A stretch of DNA of 64,000 nucleotides from a bacterium. Lineage in GTDB: Bacteria; Chloroflexota; Dormibacteria; Aeolococcales; Bog-877. The stretch lies in assembly GCA_021827985.1 (NCBI GenBank), contig JAKATL010000005.1, forward strand, positions 51,451-115,450, written 5' to 3'. Shown in pieces: positions 1 through 8,037 of the stretch (position 1 is the stretch's first letter; every line of letters begins with the position of its first letter). The notes beneath the pieces are model-generated. The model worked only from the letters and a program-made list of their open reading frames with translations. It made no database searches and was not told where the DNA came from. A program made the translations under genes and the position numbers.

Positions 1-345
1 CCGGCGCAGGTACTCCATGACGTCCAGCCCCAGCTCCTCCAGGTTGACGATCGGATATCCCACCAGCTGGCCGGGCCCGTGGTAGGTCACCGAGCCCCCC
101 CGGTCTACCTCGAAATACTCGGCGCCGGCTCTCCTCAGCCCCTCCTCCCCCACCAGGAGGTGCTCCGGGCTGCCGCCCTTGCCCATGGTGTACACGGGCG
201 GATGCTCGAGGAGGAGCAGGACGTCATGGGTGAGCTCGCCACTGGCGCGGCTGGCCGCCAGCCGGCGCTGCCACTCCCAGGTGGGTTCGTATGGGAGGGT
301 GCCACACCAGGCCACCTGCAGCGGGGGCCGCCAGATCCCGGCCAT
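1..345 (-). CDS. lipB: Lipoate-protein ligase B (octanoyltransferase), 3' part cut by window edge
   Basis: LipB moves octanoate from acyl carrier protein onto the lipoyl-domain lysine, the first step of de novo lipoylation in the cytoplasm. The visible N-terminal 115 residues contain the family signature RGGSVTYHGPGQLVGYPIVN, and an upstream EHPPVYTMGKG segment typical of the fold. The ATG at 345 lies 5 nt after the lipA stop, so the two genes are surely co-transcribed. The catalytic lysine and cysteine of the C-terminal half lie outside the window. Identification is firm because the signature is specific to LipB and lipA is adjacent. Confidence 0.93.
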   Translation of the reverse strand, partial: MAGIWRPPLQVAWCGTLPYEPTWEWQRRLAASRASGELTHDVLLLLEHPPVYTMGKGGSPEHLLVGEEGLRRAGAEYFEVDRGGSVTYHGPGQLVGYPIVNLEELGLDVMEYLRR

Positions 346-350
346 CCCGG

Positions 351-1340
351 CTAGCTCGCGGCCTTCGCCTGGGCCTGCTCGTGGGCGTGGTACGAGCTTC
401 GCACCAGAGGTCCCGACTCCACGTGGTCGAACCCCAGGCTCATGCCGTACTCCCGGAGCTCCAGGAACTCCTCGGGCCGCCAGAAGCGGTCGCAGCGGAT
501 GTGCTTCAGGGAGGGCCGGAGGTACTGGCCGATGGTGACCAGCCGCACCCGGTGGTCCCGCAGGTCGCGCAGGACCTCCTTGACCTCCTCCATCGACTCC
601 CCCAGCCCGACCATGAGGCCGGACTTCACCCGCGCCTCGGACGCCAGCTCCGCCGCCGCCATGAGTACGCCAAGCGACCTCTGGTAGGCGGACTTGGGCC
701 GGACCCTGGGGAACAGCCGGGGGACTGTCTCGATGTTGTGGTTGAAGACCTCCGGCCCCGCCTCCAGCACCGTCCGGATGCTCTCCCGGCTGCCCTGGAA
801 GTCCGGGGTCAGAACCTCGACGGCGCAACCGGGGCTGAGCTCCTTCACCTGCCTGATGGTGGCGGCGAAGATGCCCGCACCCCCGTCGGGGAGGTCGTCC
901 CGGTCCACCGAGGTGATCACCGCATGGGTGATGCCCATCTCCCGGACCGCCTCGGCCACCCGGCGGGGCTCGTCAGTGTCCAACCCCACGGGCCGGCCGG
1001 AACGGACGGCACAGAAGGCGCAGGCGCGGGTGCAGATGTCGCCCAGGATGATGAAGGTGGCGGTGCCGTAGCTCCAGCACTCCCCGAGGTTGGGACAGCG
1101 CGCCTCTTCGCAGACCGTGTGCAGCCGCTGGCCGCGCATGAGGCGATCCAGCTGGGTGTAGCGGCCGCCCACCGGCATCCTGACGGTGAGCCAGGAGGGG
1201 CGCCGGTCCACCCCCTCCGGCAACAGCTGCTGCCACATGGGGCGGCCGTCCCCCACCGGGCCCCGGCCCGGGATCACGTTGGGCCGGCGGTCGGGAATCA
1301 ACGGCAGGGGGACGCGGGGCGGGCCGGGGCTGTCAGCCAC
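351..1340 (-). CDS. lipA: Lipoyl synthase (radical SAM)
   Basis: LipA inserts two sulfur atoms into the protein-bound octanoyl chain using two [4Fe-4S] clusters. The 329-residue protein shows both cluster motifs: C77-x4-C82-x5-C88 (auxiliary cluster, within EEARCPNLGECW) and the radical-SAM C103-x3-C107-x2-C110 (CTRACAFC). The C-terminal RSSYHA carries the serine that ligates the auxiliary cluster. Length is normal with a slightly long N-terminus; M35 or M54 are alternative starts. It lies 35 nt downstream of the E2 gene, which encodes its likely substrate, and 5 nt before lipB, forming a dehydrogenase-lipoylation operon. Confidence 0.96.
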   Translation of the reverse strand: MADSPGPPRVPLPLIPDRRPNVIPGRGPVGDGRPMWQQLLPEGVDRRPSWLTVRMPVGGRYTQLDRLMRGQRLHTVCEEARCPNLGECWSYGTATFIILGDICTRACAFCAVRSGRPVGLDTDEPRRVAEAVREMGITHAVITSVDRDDLPDGGAGIFAATIRQVKELSPGCAVEVLTPDFQGSRESIRTVLEAGPEVFNHNIETVPRLFPRVRPKSAYQRSLGVLMAAAELASEARVKSGLMVGLGESMEEVKEVLRDLRDHRVRLVTIGQYLRPSLKHIRCDRFWRPEEFLELREYGMSLGFDHVESGPLVRSSYHAHEQAQAKAAS

Positions 1341-1375
1341 CTCAACATCCTACCCGCTGGAGCCAGAGCTCCCCG

Positions 1376-2665
1376 TTAATACAGGGGGGTCTCCGGCCCC
1401 ACCGACTCCAGCCAGCTCTTGACTGCCCCCAGCAGGCGGGCCGCCGCCGAGCCGTCATTGATCCGGTGGTCGAAGCTCAAGGTGAGGTTCATCATCGGAC
1501 GGATGGCGATAGCGTCCCCGACCACCACCGGCCGGAACACCACGGCGTCCATCACCAGGATCCCGGCCTGAGGCTGGTTGATGATGGCCTGGGAGAGCAC
1601 CGTCCCCAGCGCTCCGGCGTTATTCAGGGTGAAGGTACCACCTTCCACGTCCTCGAGGCGGGCCGTCCCCGCCCTGGCCCGGGCGATCAGCTCCGCGGCG
1701 GCCCGGGCCAGACCGGCGACGCTGTACCGGTCCGCGTTCTTCACCACGGGGACGATCAGCCCGTCGGGGACGCTCACCGCCAGACCCAGGTTCACATCCC
1801 GGTGCACCACGATCGCCTCTTCCTCGAAGCTGGCGTTCATCGTCGGCACCGCACGGAGGGCCAGGCAGGTCGCCTGCATGGCGAAGGGCAGGTAGCTCAG
1901 CTCCACCCCGGTGGTGGCCCGGAACTGGTCGCGCTGAGCGTCCCGGGCGCGCCGAACGCCGCTCATGTCCACCTCCACCATGGTCCAGGCGTGGGGCGAA
2001 GTGTGCCGGCTGCGCACCATGTGCTCAGCGATCGACCGGCGCATGGGGCTGAGGGTGATCCGCTCCCCCGGCGCGGCCACGGCCGGAGACGGGGCCCGGG
2101 AGGGCGTGGGCGCGGCGGGGGCGGCTGCCGCTGGCGTCCCCTCCAGGTAGAGGAGGACGTCACGCTTGGTGATCCGCCCCTCAAACCCGGTGCCCCTGAC
2201 CTTGGAGAGGTCGACCCCCCTCTCGTCCGCCAGCTGGCGCACCGCCGGGCTGATGAACCCAATCCCGGTCGGCGCCGGCGCGCTCTCCGTCGAAGTTCGA
2301 GTTCCAGCCGCGACCACCTCAGGCGGCGCCCCGGTCGCCGGGTTCTCCTCCGAGGCCACTGCTGGCACCGAGGGAGACACCTCCGGGATGGGCCCGGCTT
2401 CGTCGGTCAGCGGCGCCGGCCCCTCATCGGGGGAATCGAGGGTGCAGATCGGCTGGCCCACGGAGAGCCGCTCCCCCTCCGGCGCCAGGATCTCGACCAC
2501 CGTCCCCGCCGCCGGGGACGGCACCTCGGCGGTCACCTTGTCGGTCACCACCTCCACCAGAGAGTCAAACTTCTCCACCTGCTGGCCAGGCTGCACCAGC
2601 CAGGACCCGATGGTCCCCTCGGTGACCGACTCCCCCAGCTGTGGCATCGTGACCGTGATCGCCAT
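1376..2665 (-). CDS. bkdC: Dihydrolipoamide acyltransferase E2 of a 2-oxoacid dehydrogenase
   Basis: E2 is the core that carries the swinging lipoyl arm and transfers the acyl group to CoA. Domains in order: lipoyl domain (residues 1-75, acceptor lysine K43 in the TDKVTAEVPSP context), Ala/Pro/Glu linker, peripheral-subunit-binding domain (about 135-175, ISPAVRQLADERG), second linker, and catalytic domain ending in SFDHRINDG with His400 and Asp404 of the HxxxDG motif. I chose ATG at 2665, 9 nt after AAGGA, over an in-frame TTG at 2671. Downstream of E1-beta by 21 nt. The branched-chain assignment comes from the E1 partners; pyruvate specificity cannot be excluded. Confidence 0.88.
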   Translation of the reverse strand: MAITVTMPQLGESVTEGTIGSWLVQPGQQVEKFDSLVEVVTDKVTAEVPSPAAGTVVEILAPEGERLSVGQPICTLDSPDEGPAPLTDEAGPIPEVSPSVPAVASEENPATGAPPEVVAAGTRTSTESAPAPTGIGFISPAVRQLADERGVDLSKVRGTGFEGRITKRDVLLYLEGTPAAAAPAAPTPSRAPSPAVAAPGERITLSPMRRSIAEHMVRSRHTSPHAWTMVEVDMSGVRRARDAQRDQFRATTGVELSYLPFAMQATCLALRAVPTMNASFEEEAIVVHRDVNLGLAVSVPDGLIVPVVKNADRYSVAGLARAAAELIARARAGTARLEDVEGGTFTLNNAGALGTVLSQAIINQPQAGILVMDAVVFRPVVVGDAIAIRPMMNLTLSFDHRINDGSAAARLLGAVKSWLESVGPETPLY

Positions 2666-2686
2666 GGGCAAAATTCCTTCTTCGGC

Positions 2687-3676
2687 TCAGTAGGCGGCCA
2701 GCTGCCGGAGCTTGGCCTCGATCTTCTCCGGGCCTAGGCAGTAGACCTCGGCCAGCGGCTCGGCGAAGGGGATGGCCGGGACCTCAGGGCCCCCGAGGCG
2801 CATCACCGGCGCGTCCAGCTGCTGGAAGCACTCCTCGGCGACGATGGCGGCCACCTCGGCTCCCACGCCGACCGCGAGGTTGGCCTCGTGGCAGACCAGC
2901 ACCTTGCCGGTCTTGCGGGCGGTGGCGATGATCGCCTCCCGGTCCAGGGGGCGGACCGTGCGGAGGTCCAGCACCTCCACGTCAATCCCGTCTTGGCCCA
3001 GCCGCTCGGCGGCGGCCAGCGCCTCATGCACGGTGGCACCGTAGGTGATGCAGCTCAGGTCGTCGCCCGCGCGGGCGATGCGGCTCTTCCCAATCGGCAC
3101 CAGGTGCTCCCCTTCGGGAACCTCCTCGCGGAGCGAGCGGTATAGGGCCTTGTGCTCGAAGAAGCAGACCGGATCGGGGTCCCGGATGGCCGAGAGCAGT
3201 AGGCCCTTGGCGTCCGCGGGCGTCGAGGGAATCACCACCTTGAGACCGGGGACGTGGGCGAACAGCGCCTCCAGGCTCTGGGAGTGGTACAGGGCACCGT
3301 GGACATGGACCCCTCCCCCGCAGGGAGCGCGGATCACCATGGGGCAGCTCCAGTCGCCGTTGGAACGGTAGCGGATCTTGGCGGCCTCGTTGATGATCTG
3401 GTCCATGGCGGGTGGGATGAAGTCCAGGAACTGGATCTCGGCCACCGGGCGGAGCCCGGCCAGGGCGCACCCGATCGAGACCCCCACAATGGCGGCCTCC
3501 GCCAGGGGAGTGTCGATCACGCGCTCCTCTCCGAACTCCGAGAACAGCCCCGCGGTGGCGCCGAACACCCCCCCCTTGGCCCCCACGTCCTCTCCCATGA
3601 CCAGGACCCGATCATCTCGGCGCATCTCCTCCTCGAGGGCGCCCCGGATCGCCTCCACATAGGTGATCTGAGCCAC
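2687..3676 (-). CDS. bkdB: 2-oxoacid dehydrogenase E1 beta subunit (branched-chain type)
   Basis: E1-beta forms the alpha2-beta2 thiamine-diphosphate decarboxylase with the upstream gene product. The 329-residue protein has the transketolase pyrimidine-binding region (RVLVMGEDVGAKGGVFGATAG, with the TPP-activating Glu in GEDVG) and the C-terminal transketolase domain (EVLDLRTVRPLD). The stretch YHSQSLEALFAHVPGLKVV resembles branched-chain E1-beta more than pyruvate E1-beta. An open frame runs upstream to 3940, but the GTG at 3676 follows GGAGGGC in the end of E1-alpha and starts 2 nt after its stop, giving the normal family length. Confidence 0.88.
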   Translation of the reverse strand: MAQITYVEAIRGALEEEMRRDDRVLVMGEDVGAKGGVFGATAGLFSEFGEERVIDTPLAEAAIVGVSIGCALAGLRPVAEIQFLDFIPPAMDQIINEAAKIRYRSNGDWSCPMVIRAPCGGGVHVHGALYHSQSLEALFAHVPGLKVVIPSTPADAKGLLLSAIRDPDPVCFFEHKALYRSLREEVPEGEHLVPIGKSRIARAGDDLSCITYGATVHEALAAAERLGQDGIDVEVLDLRTVRPLDREAIIATARKTGKVLVCHEANLAVGVGAEVAAIVAEECFQQLDAPVMRLGGPEVPAIPFAEPLAEVYCLGPEKIEAKLRQLAAY

Positions 3677-3678
3677 CG

Positions 3679-4683
3679 TCAGCCCTCCTGGTACACGTGC
3701 CTGAGAGCGGTGGCGGGATCCGGAGGGGCCGCGGCGTCCGCCTCCGCCTGGGCCGCCTCGATCACCCGCTGGCAGTCCTTGCGGATGGTGTCGGCGTCCC
3801 CCTCGGCCAGCACGCCGACCCCTTCCAACTGGCGGCGGAACCGCTCCAGTGGGTCGTGCTCCCGCATCTGGGCCAGGTCGTCCGGAGAGCGGTACCGACG
3901 CTGGTCGTCGTCGCTGCTGTGGGACTGGAGGCGCATGCACACGGCCTCCAGGAGGGTCGGCCCATCCCCCCGCCGGGCCCGCTCCACCGCCTCCCGCGCA
4001 GCAGCGAAGACCGCGAGGCAGTCGCCCCCGTCCACCGTGGCCGAGGGCATCCCGTACCCGGGGCCGCGGTCGGCGACATGGGCCACGGCCATCTGCCGCG
4101 ACTGGGGGACGCTGATGGCGTATGAGTTGTTCTCGACGAGGAAGATGACCGGCAGCCGGTGGACGGCCGCCCAGTTGAGCCCCTCGTGCCAGTCCCCCTC
4201 GCTGGTCCCCCCCTCCCCCACCGAGGTGACCACCACCTTGTCCTCGCCCCGGTACTTGAAGGCGGTGGCCACCCCCACTGCGTGCAGGATCTGGGTGGCC
4301 ACCGGGCTCCCGGTAGTGACGATGTTGTGGGCGCGGCTGCCGTAGTGCCCGGGCATCTGCCGGGCGCCACTGTTGGGATCCTGGGCCCGACCCAGCGAGG
4401 CCATGAGGTGGTCTCTGGGCTCCATTCCCATCACCATGACGAGGGTCAGGTCGCGGTAATAGGGGACCAGCCAGTCGTACCCTCGGCGGAGGGCGTATCC
4501 CACCCCGACCTGGGCGGCCTCGTGCCCCTGTCCGGAGATGGCGAACGGGGCCCGGCCCTGGCGGTTGAGCACCAGAATCCGATCATCCAGCAGCCGCCCC
4601 AGCACCATGTCGCGGTACATGGAGCGGAGCTGGTCCTGGGTCAGGTCAGCTGCGATCGCGGGCGCCGACTCGGATACCGCCAT
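3679..4683 (-). CDS. bkdA: 2-oxoacid dehydrogenase E1 alpha subunit (branched-chain type)
   Basis: E1-alpha binds TPP and decarboxylates the 2-oxoacid. The TPP fold is visible as GEGGTSEGDWHEGLN followed 20 residues on by ENNSYAIS, and the phosphorylation-loop region SHSSDDDQRRYR is characteristic of branched-chain alpha subunits. GHEAAQVGVG and MPGHYG are further family motifs. ATG at 4683 is preceded by AGGAGGCG at good spacing; the open frame continues to 4950 but that part belongs to the neighbouring mobile element. First gene of the operon with E1-beta, E2, lipA and lipB; no E3 (lipoamide dehydrogenase) is in the window. The IS607-type element ends about 70 nt upstream, so the native promoter may have been displaced. 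Confidence 0.88.
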   Translation of the reverse strand: MAVSESAPAIAADLTQDQLRSMYRDMVLGRLLDDRILVLNRQGRAPFAISGQGHEAAQVGVGYALRRGYDWLVPYYRDLTLVMVMGMEPRDHLMASLGRAQDPNSGARQMPGHYGSRAHNIVTTGSPVATQILHAVGVATAFKYRGEDKVVVTSVGEGGTSEGDWHEGLNWAAVHRLPVIFLVENNSYAISVPQSRQMAVAHVADRGPGYGMPSATVDGGDCLAVFAAAREAVERARRGDGPTLLEAVCMRLQSHSSDDDQRRYRSPDDLAQMREHDPLERFRRQLEGVGVLAEGDADTIRKDCQRVIEAAQAEADAAAPPDPATALRHVYQEG

Positions 4684-4750
4684 GGCCTTAGCGCCTCCTG
4701 TGGAGCCTTGTCCCCGGCGCCATCCTAGCGCGCCGATCCTCCCCGGCACC

Positions 4751-4782
4751 GTTCCTACACGCTCAGCGGAACTGAGTTCCGC
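4751..4782 (-). other. Terminal stem-loop of the IS607-type element, candidate omega-RNA 3' end
   Basis: The last codons of tnpB contain a perfect 7-bp inverted repeat, GCGGAAC-TCA-GTTCCGC (4766-4782). A further GGAAC lies at 4751-4755 overlapping the TAG stop, so GTTCC can pair with either copy. In TnpB systems the guide RNA scaffold overlaps the 3' end of tnpB and ends at the element boundary. This location fits, but no covariance evidence is available. Confidence 0.35.
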
Positions 4783-6443
4783 CTTGGGGGCGGCCCCGAA
4801 CGGTCGTGAGCCACCTGGTCGCCCCGAGGCATCCGCTCGGCCGGTTGGGTCCTCTGCCGCGGGTGCGGCTGCCCTCTGGCCTTGTGGGATCGGAGTTCCC
4901 TGGTCCGCTGCCCGGACAGGCCGGTTGGTTGCCCAGCCGGCACGGGCCACAAGGCGGAGTTGGCAGCTCTCCGTTCCCGATCCACTGGTCGGGTTCGGTC
5001 ACACCTTTCCCGTCGCCGTGCTCGCTGTCCGAGCCCGCGTCTGCCGATGACGAGCGCTGCCGCGTGGTGGCCGCTCGCCGCCGGCGAGATCTTCTCCAAG
5101 GTGCCGAGCCAGTGCTCGGCACCCCAACGGCTGGTGTAGGCCGGGTCTACGGCCACCACCGCCAGCCCGGTGTTGGTCGACATCTGCACCAGGCGGTCAC
5201 GGAACCTGGCAGTGGGGATGCCCGCCACCAGCCGCCGGAAGCTTTGGGCGCGCCTGCCGCGTGACGGCCGCCGTCCGTGACGTTCCCGGCCCTGCTCGCG
5301 GGCGTCACAAAAGTCGAGGTCTTCAATGACCAGCGCCCGGCAGTCGTGGTCCTTGGCCGTCTGGATCAGCTGCGAGAGCGCCCGTCGCAGATGCCCGTCG
5401 CGGGTGGACGCCGCAAGACCGTCGAGCGCGAGGCGGACGGTGACCGGAGCGCGCAGCGGGTTGCCCGAGGGGTCGACGACCACGGCGGCCAGATGGCCGG
5501 CGTTCACGTCGACGGCCAGCACCCGGTGCCCTTGGAGTTCGCCAAGGGTCGGTACTTGCCCCTTGCCGCACTTCCAAGAAGCGTCCAGGTACCAGCGGTC
5601 CCTCCCAGGGTCGAAGCTGATGTCGTAGCGGACCGCCCCCGAGGCCGCCTGGGCTGCCACATCCTCACCCCGGTAGGAGAAGGCGACCGGGCAGCTGAGC
5701 CGGTAGCGGCCGTGGGGCCGGTTGGCCAGGTGGACGAGCGAAGCAGGGAGCTTCACCACGAGGAAGTTCTCGTCGGGGTGGAAGCGGATGGTCTCGTTGC
5801 CGAGCGCCTTGTCGGCCTCGCCGTCGGCGCAAATGAACAGCCGCTTAGCCTCCCACTGCTCGTGCCATTGCTGTTGGGTGCGACCGGCCGCTTCGAGGTT
5901 GTGGCGGGACTTGGCTAGGCGCCGACCTCCTCGACAGATAGAGACCCGACCCTCTGCGAGGCGGCGCTCGACCTCGACGAGGCGCGCCTCGAGCACCTGG
6001 AGCCGGCGCTGCTTCTCCCACCGTTCGGCTTGCGTCCCATACCCGCGAGCACCACCGCAGCGGCCGCCAGCGGGGACGGTCAGCCGCTGGTCGATCCGGC
6101 GCAGCCGGGCGCGCAGGCTGCGCTGGGTGGTGTCAAGGTTGCGCCAGGCGAGCTGAAAGGCGTCCTCGGAGGTACGGGTGATAGCCCCAGCCCACCGAGA
6201 CGAGCTGGCGGCGGTGAGCGCACGCTTGCGGTCCCGCCGCGATGCCGCCTGGCCCGTCGCGTCGAGCCGACCCTCCCGGCAGCGCACGGCGAGGTCGCTG
6301 CCGGCGAGCGACCCCAGGTGCTCTCCGAGCGCACGGAGGACCTGCTCGTCGGCCTCGTCCACCCGCAGGCGGGTGCGCACCCGGGCGCCCCCCGGCGGGG
6401 CCACCACCGACGGGGCGGCGAAGGGGCGCAGATGGCGGCTCAC
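4755..6443 (-). CDS. tnpB: TnpB-like RuvC-fold protein of an IS607-type element, Zn finger absent
   Basis: TnpB proteins are RNA-guided nucleases encoded by IS605/IS607 transposons. The GTG at 6443 overlaps the tnpA stop (GTGA), giving 562 residues; the open frame to 6542 is read-through of tnpA sequence. RuvC-I is LAVDVNAGH with Asp312, RuvC-II is ALVIEDLDF with Glu374. After VDPAYTSRWG (Asp433) the usual CxxC...CxxC zinc ribbon is missing, and the expected final DxNAA motif is replaced by GHHAAALVIGRRGLG (His459-His460). A basic C-terminal tail of about 100 residues follows. The N-terminal 300 residues are basic and helical, as expected for the RNA-binding lobe. The frame is intact, so the gene is expressible; nuclease activity is uncertain. 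Confidence 0.8.
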   Translation of the reverse strand: MSRHLRPFAAPSVVAPPGGARVRTRLRVDEADEQVLRALGEHLGSLAGSDLAVRCREGRLDATGQAASRRDRKRALTAASSSRWAGAITRTSEDAFQLAWRNLDTTQRSLRARLRRIDQRLTVPAGGRCGGARGYGTQAERWEKQRRLQVLEARLVEVERRLAEGRVSICRGGRRLAKSRHNLEAAGRTQQQWHEQWEAKRLFICADGEADKALGNETIRFHPDENFLVVKLPASLVHLANRPHGRYRLSCPVAFSYRGEDVAAQAASGAVRYDISFDPGRDRWYLDASWKCGKGQVPTLGELQGHRVLAVDVNAGHLAAVVVDPSGNPLRAPVTVRLALDGLAASTRDGHLRRALSQLIQTAKDHDCRALVIEDLDFCDAREQGRERHGRRPSRGRRAQSFRRLVAGIPTARFRDRLVQMSTNTGLAVVAVDPAYTSRWGAEHWLGTLEKISPAASGHHAAALVIGRRGLGQRARRRERCDRTRPVDRERRAANSALWPVPAGQPTGLSGQRTRELRSHKARGQPHPRQRTQPAERMPRGDQVAHDRSGPPPRRNSVPLSV

Positions 6444-7057
6444 GCCCCCATCGCCTTCGTTCCCCGTGCCAGTGCCATCGGCCCCACGTCGTGCTCGGCG
6501 CAGCGCAGCGCCTCCTCTGCGCGGTGGCGGGCAGACCGACACCCGTAGCGGTGGGCGCAGAATCTGGTCACCGCCTCGTTCATGTCGCCTACCAAGTCGT
6601 CGTCCACCTCACCCTCGTCCAAGACCACCAGCCGACGCCCGTGGGCGGACAGCGCAGCTTCGACCAGCTCTGAGTTCAGGCGGGCCAAGCGGTCCCGGTG
6701 CTCAACCACGACGACGGTTACCTTCCGGGTCGGCGAGCAGCCGGCGCAGCTTGGGGCGCGAGCCGTTCATCCCCGAGCCGACCTCGGCCTCGACCCGGCC
6801 ACCGGCTGGCCGGTGGCTGCCGCCCACCCCGAGAGCCGCGCCACCTGGCGATCGAGGTCCCCTCTCCGGTCGTGGGAAGACACCCGGGCGTAGAGCCCGA
6901 CGGCGGAGGCAGTCGGTTCCAGCGCGGCATCGCGAGCGACCAAGATCGTGCGTTGGTTCACCCGGACTGCGGGCACGGGGAACGTACCGGCGCGGAACCA
7001 GTTGTAGGCGGTCCGGGGGTGGATCCCCTGTCGGCGTGCCCACTCAGTCAGGTTCAC
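6440..7057 (-). pseudogene. tnpA: IS607-family serine recombinase (TnpA), two compensating frameshifts
   Basis: The N-terminus VNLTEWARRQGIHPRTAYNW is the MerR-like helix-turn-helix of IS607 TnpA, followed by the serine recombinase active-site motif VGLYARVSSHD. After GWAAATGQPVA the frame is lost: one C appears deleted near 6791-6794 (GCCGGG where GCC CGG would continue the protein). The middle piece VEAEVGSGMNGSRPKLRRLL reads in the next frame, and one extra base near 6716-6722 restores the first frame at VVVEHRDRLARLN, ending at 6440. A stop at 6767 cuts the unshifted product. Start is GTG 7057, with ATG 7081 as an alternative. Either a decayed gene or a pair of assembly errors. Confidence 0.75.
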
Positions 7058-7140
7058 CTCGTCAGGGTATCCGCCGCACATGCGTACATCTTGTATCACT
7101 GCCTACTCCGGCAGCAGTTCAACATGCCGCGCCTCCTTCC

Positions 7141-8037
7141 TCAGGTGGCCAGCGATCGCCGGATGCCCACCAGGCTTCCAAACGAGCCCAGGACCGCCCC
7201 TCCCAGAATCAGCCCCAGCGAGATCAGCACAGCCAGCCTCACCCCCACGCCAAGCGCCAGCGACCCCCCGGAGCCGAAGGCCACGCCCACCCCCAGAAGG
7301 ACACCCGAGGCAAGCAGGGCGGAGATCACCCCCAGGATCATGCCCTCCAGGATGAACGGCCAACGCACGAACCAGTCGGTGGCGCCCACCAGCTTCATGA
7401 TCTCGATCTCCTGGCGGCGGACGAAGGCCGCGGTGCGGACCGAGATGGTGATGATCACCAGCGCCACCGCGCCCACCACCGCCACCAGGATCGCGCCCCC
7501 CAGCTGGGCGGCGAGGATGTAGTGCTCCACCCGGGGGATGACGTCCTTGTTGTAGTCGGTCTGGTGCGGACCGGGGAAGAGGAGGTCCGAGGTCGACACC
7601 TGATTGTTGATGGCGGTGACCGCGGCGATGTTCTTCAGGTGGAGGTTGATGCTGGCCGGCAGCGGGTTGCCGCCGCCACTGGTCTCCAGGATGTGCAGGG
7701 CTCCGCCCAGCCCGAGCGTGGAGGAGGCCTGGGCGGCGGCCTGGTCCTTGTTCTCGAAGCTGGCCGCCTGGACGCTTGGTTCGCTGGCCAGGGAATGCTC
7801 CAGGTTGAGGGCCGAGGCGTAGGAGATGTGATCGGCCATGAACACCTTCAGGACGCTCGCCTGAGACTCCTCCTGCTGGAGGACCTTGTCCAGGGCGAAC
7901 ACCACCCCCACCGCGGCCCCGGCCCCCAGGAGGGTCAGGGTCACGGTGAGTAGGGAGGCGAAGGCAATCCCCCGGTTGCGAACGATGTTCTGGAGCGCCA
8001 CCCGGACGACGAACCGGAGAGCGGGGATGGGGTTCAA
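7141..8037 (-). CDS. ftsX: Cell division ABC transporter permease FtsX
   Basis: FtsX is the membrane subunit of the FtsEX complex, which uses ATP hydrolysis to activate peptidoglycan hydrolases at the septum. The 298-residue protein has an N-terminal membrane segment (about 20-48), an extracytoplasmic domain of about 120 residues, and three further membrane segments in the C-terminal half, the FtsX permease topology. The conserved VRRQEIEIMKLVGAT coupling region precedes the second segment. It starts with TTG at 8037 overlapping the ftsE stop (TTGA) with GGAGG 7 nt upstream. The IS607-type element begins just after its stop. Confidence 0.93.
   Translation of the reverse strand: MNPIPALRFVVRVALQNIVRNRGIAFASLLTVTLTLLGAGAAVGVVFALDKVLQQEESQASVLKVFMADHISYASALNLEHSLASEPSVQAASFENKDQAAAQASSTLGLGGALHILETSGGGNPLPASINLHLKNIAAVTAINNQVSTSDLLFPGPHQTDYNKDVIPRVEHYILAAQLGGAILVAVVGAVALVIITISVRTAAFVRRQEIEIMKLVGATDWFVRWPFILEGMILGVISALLASGVLLGVGVAFGSGGSLALGVGVRLAVLISLGLILGGAVLGSFGSLVGIRRSLAT

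Larger units (their letters stand above)
4751..7099 (-). mobile_element. IS607-type insertion element with tnpA (broken) and tnpB-like genes
   Basis: The block between the bkd operon and ftsX holds the two IS607-family genes in their usual order: a MerR-HTH serine recombinase followed, with a GTGA overlap, by a TnpB-like gene. IS607 elements have no terminal inverted repeats and no target duplication, so the ends are estimates. I place the right end at GGAAC (4751-4755) just after the tnpB stop and the left end near 7081-7099, where the minus strand reads GATACAAGATGTACGCA. The insertion lies where smpB often follows ftsX in other genomes, but no smpB trace is seen. Confidence 0.75.

Noticed and set aside
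291..1379. 362-codon plus-strand open frame
   Set aside because: Antisense shadow of lipA; composition is Arg/Pro/Gly/His-rich without any family motif. GC-rich codon bias keeps such frames open.
1466..2737. 423-codon plus-strand open frame
   Set aside because: Antisense of the E2 gene, dominated by His, Arg and Pro; no ribosome site or motif.
6178..7953. 591-codon plus-strand open frame
   Set aside because: Crosses the end of tnpB, tnpA and ftsX in antisense; low-complexity basic composition.
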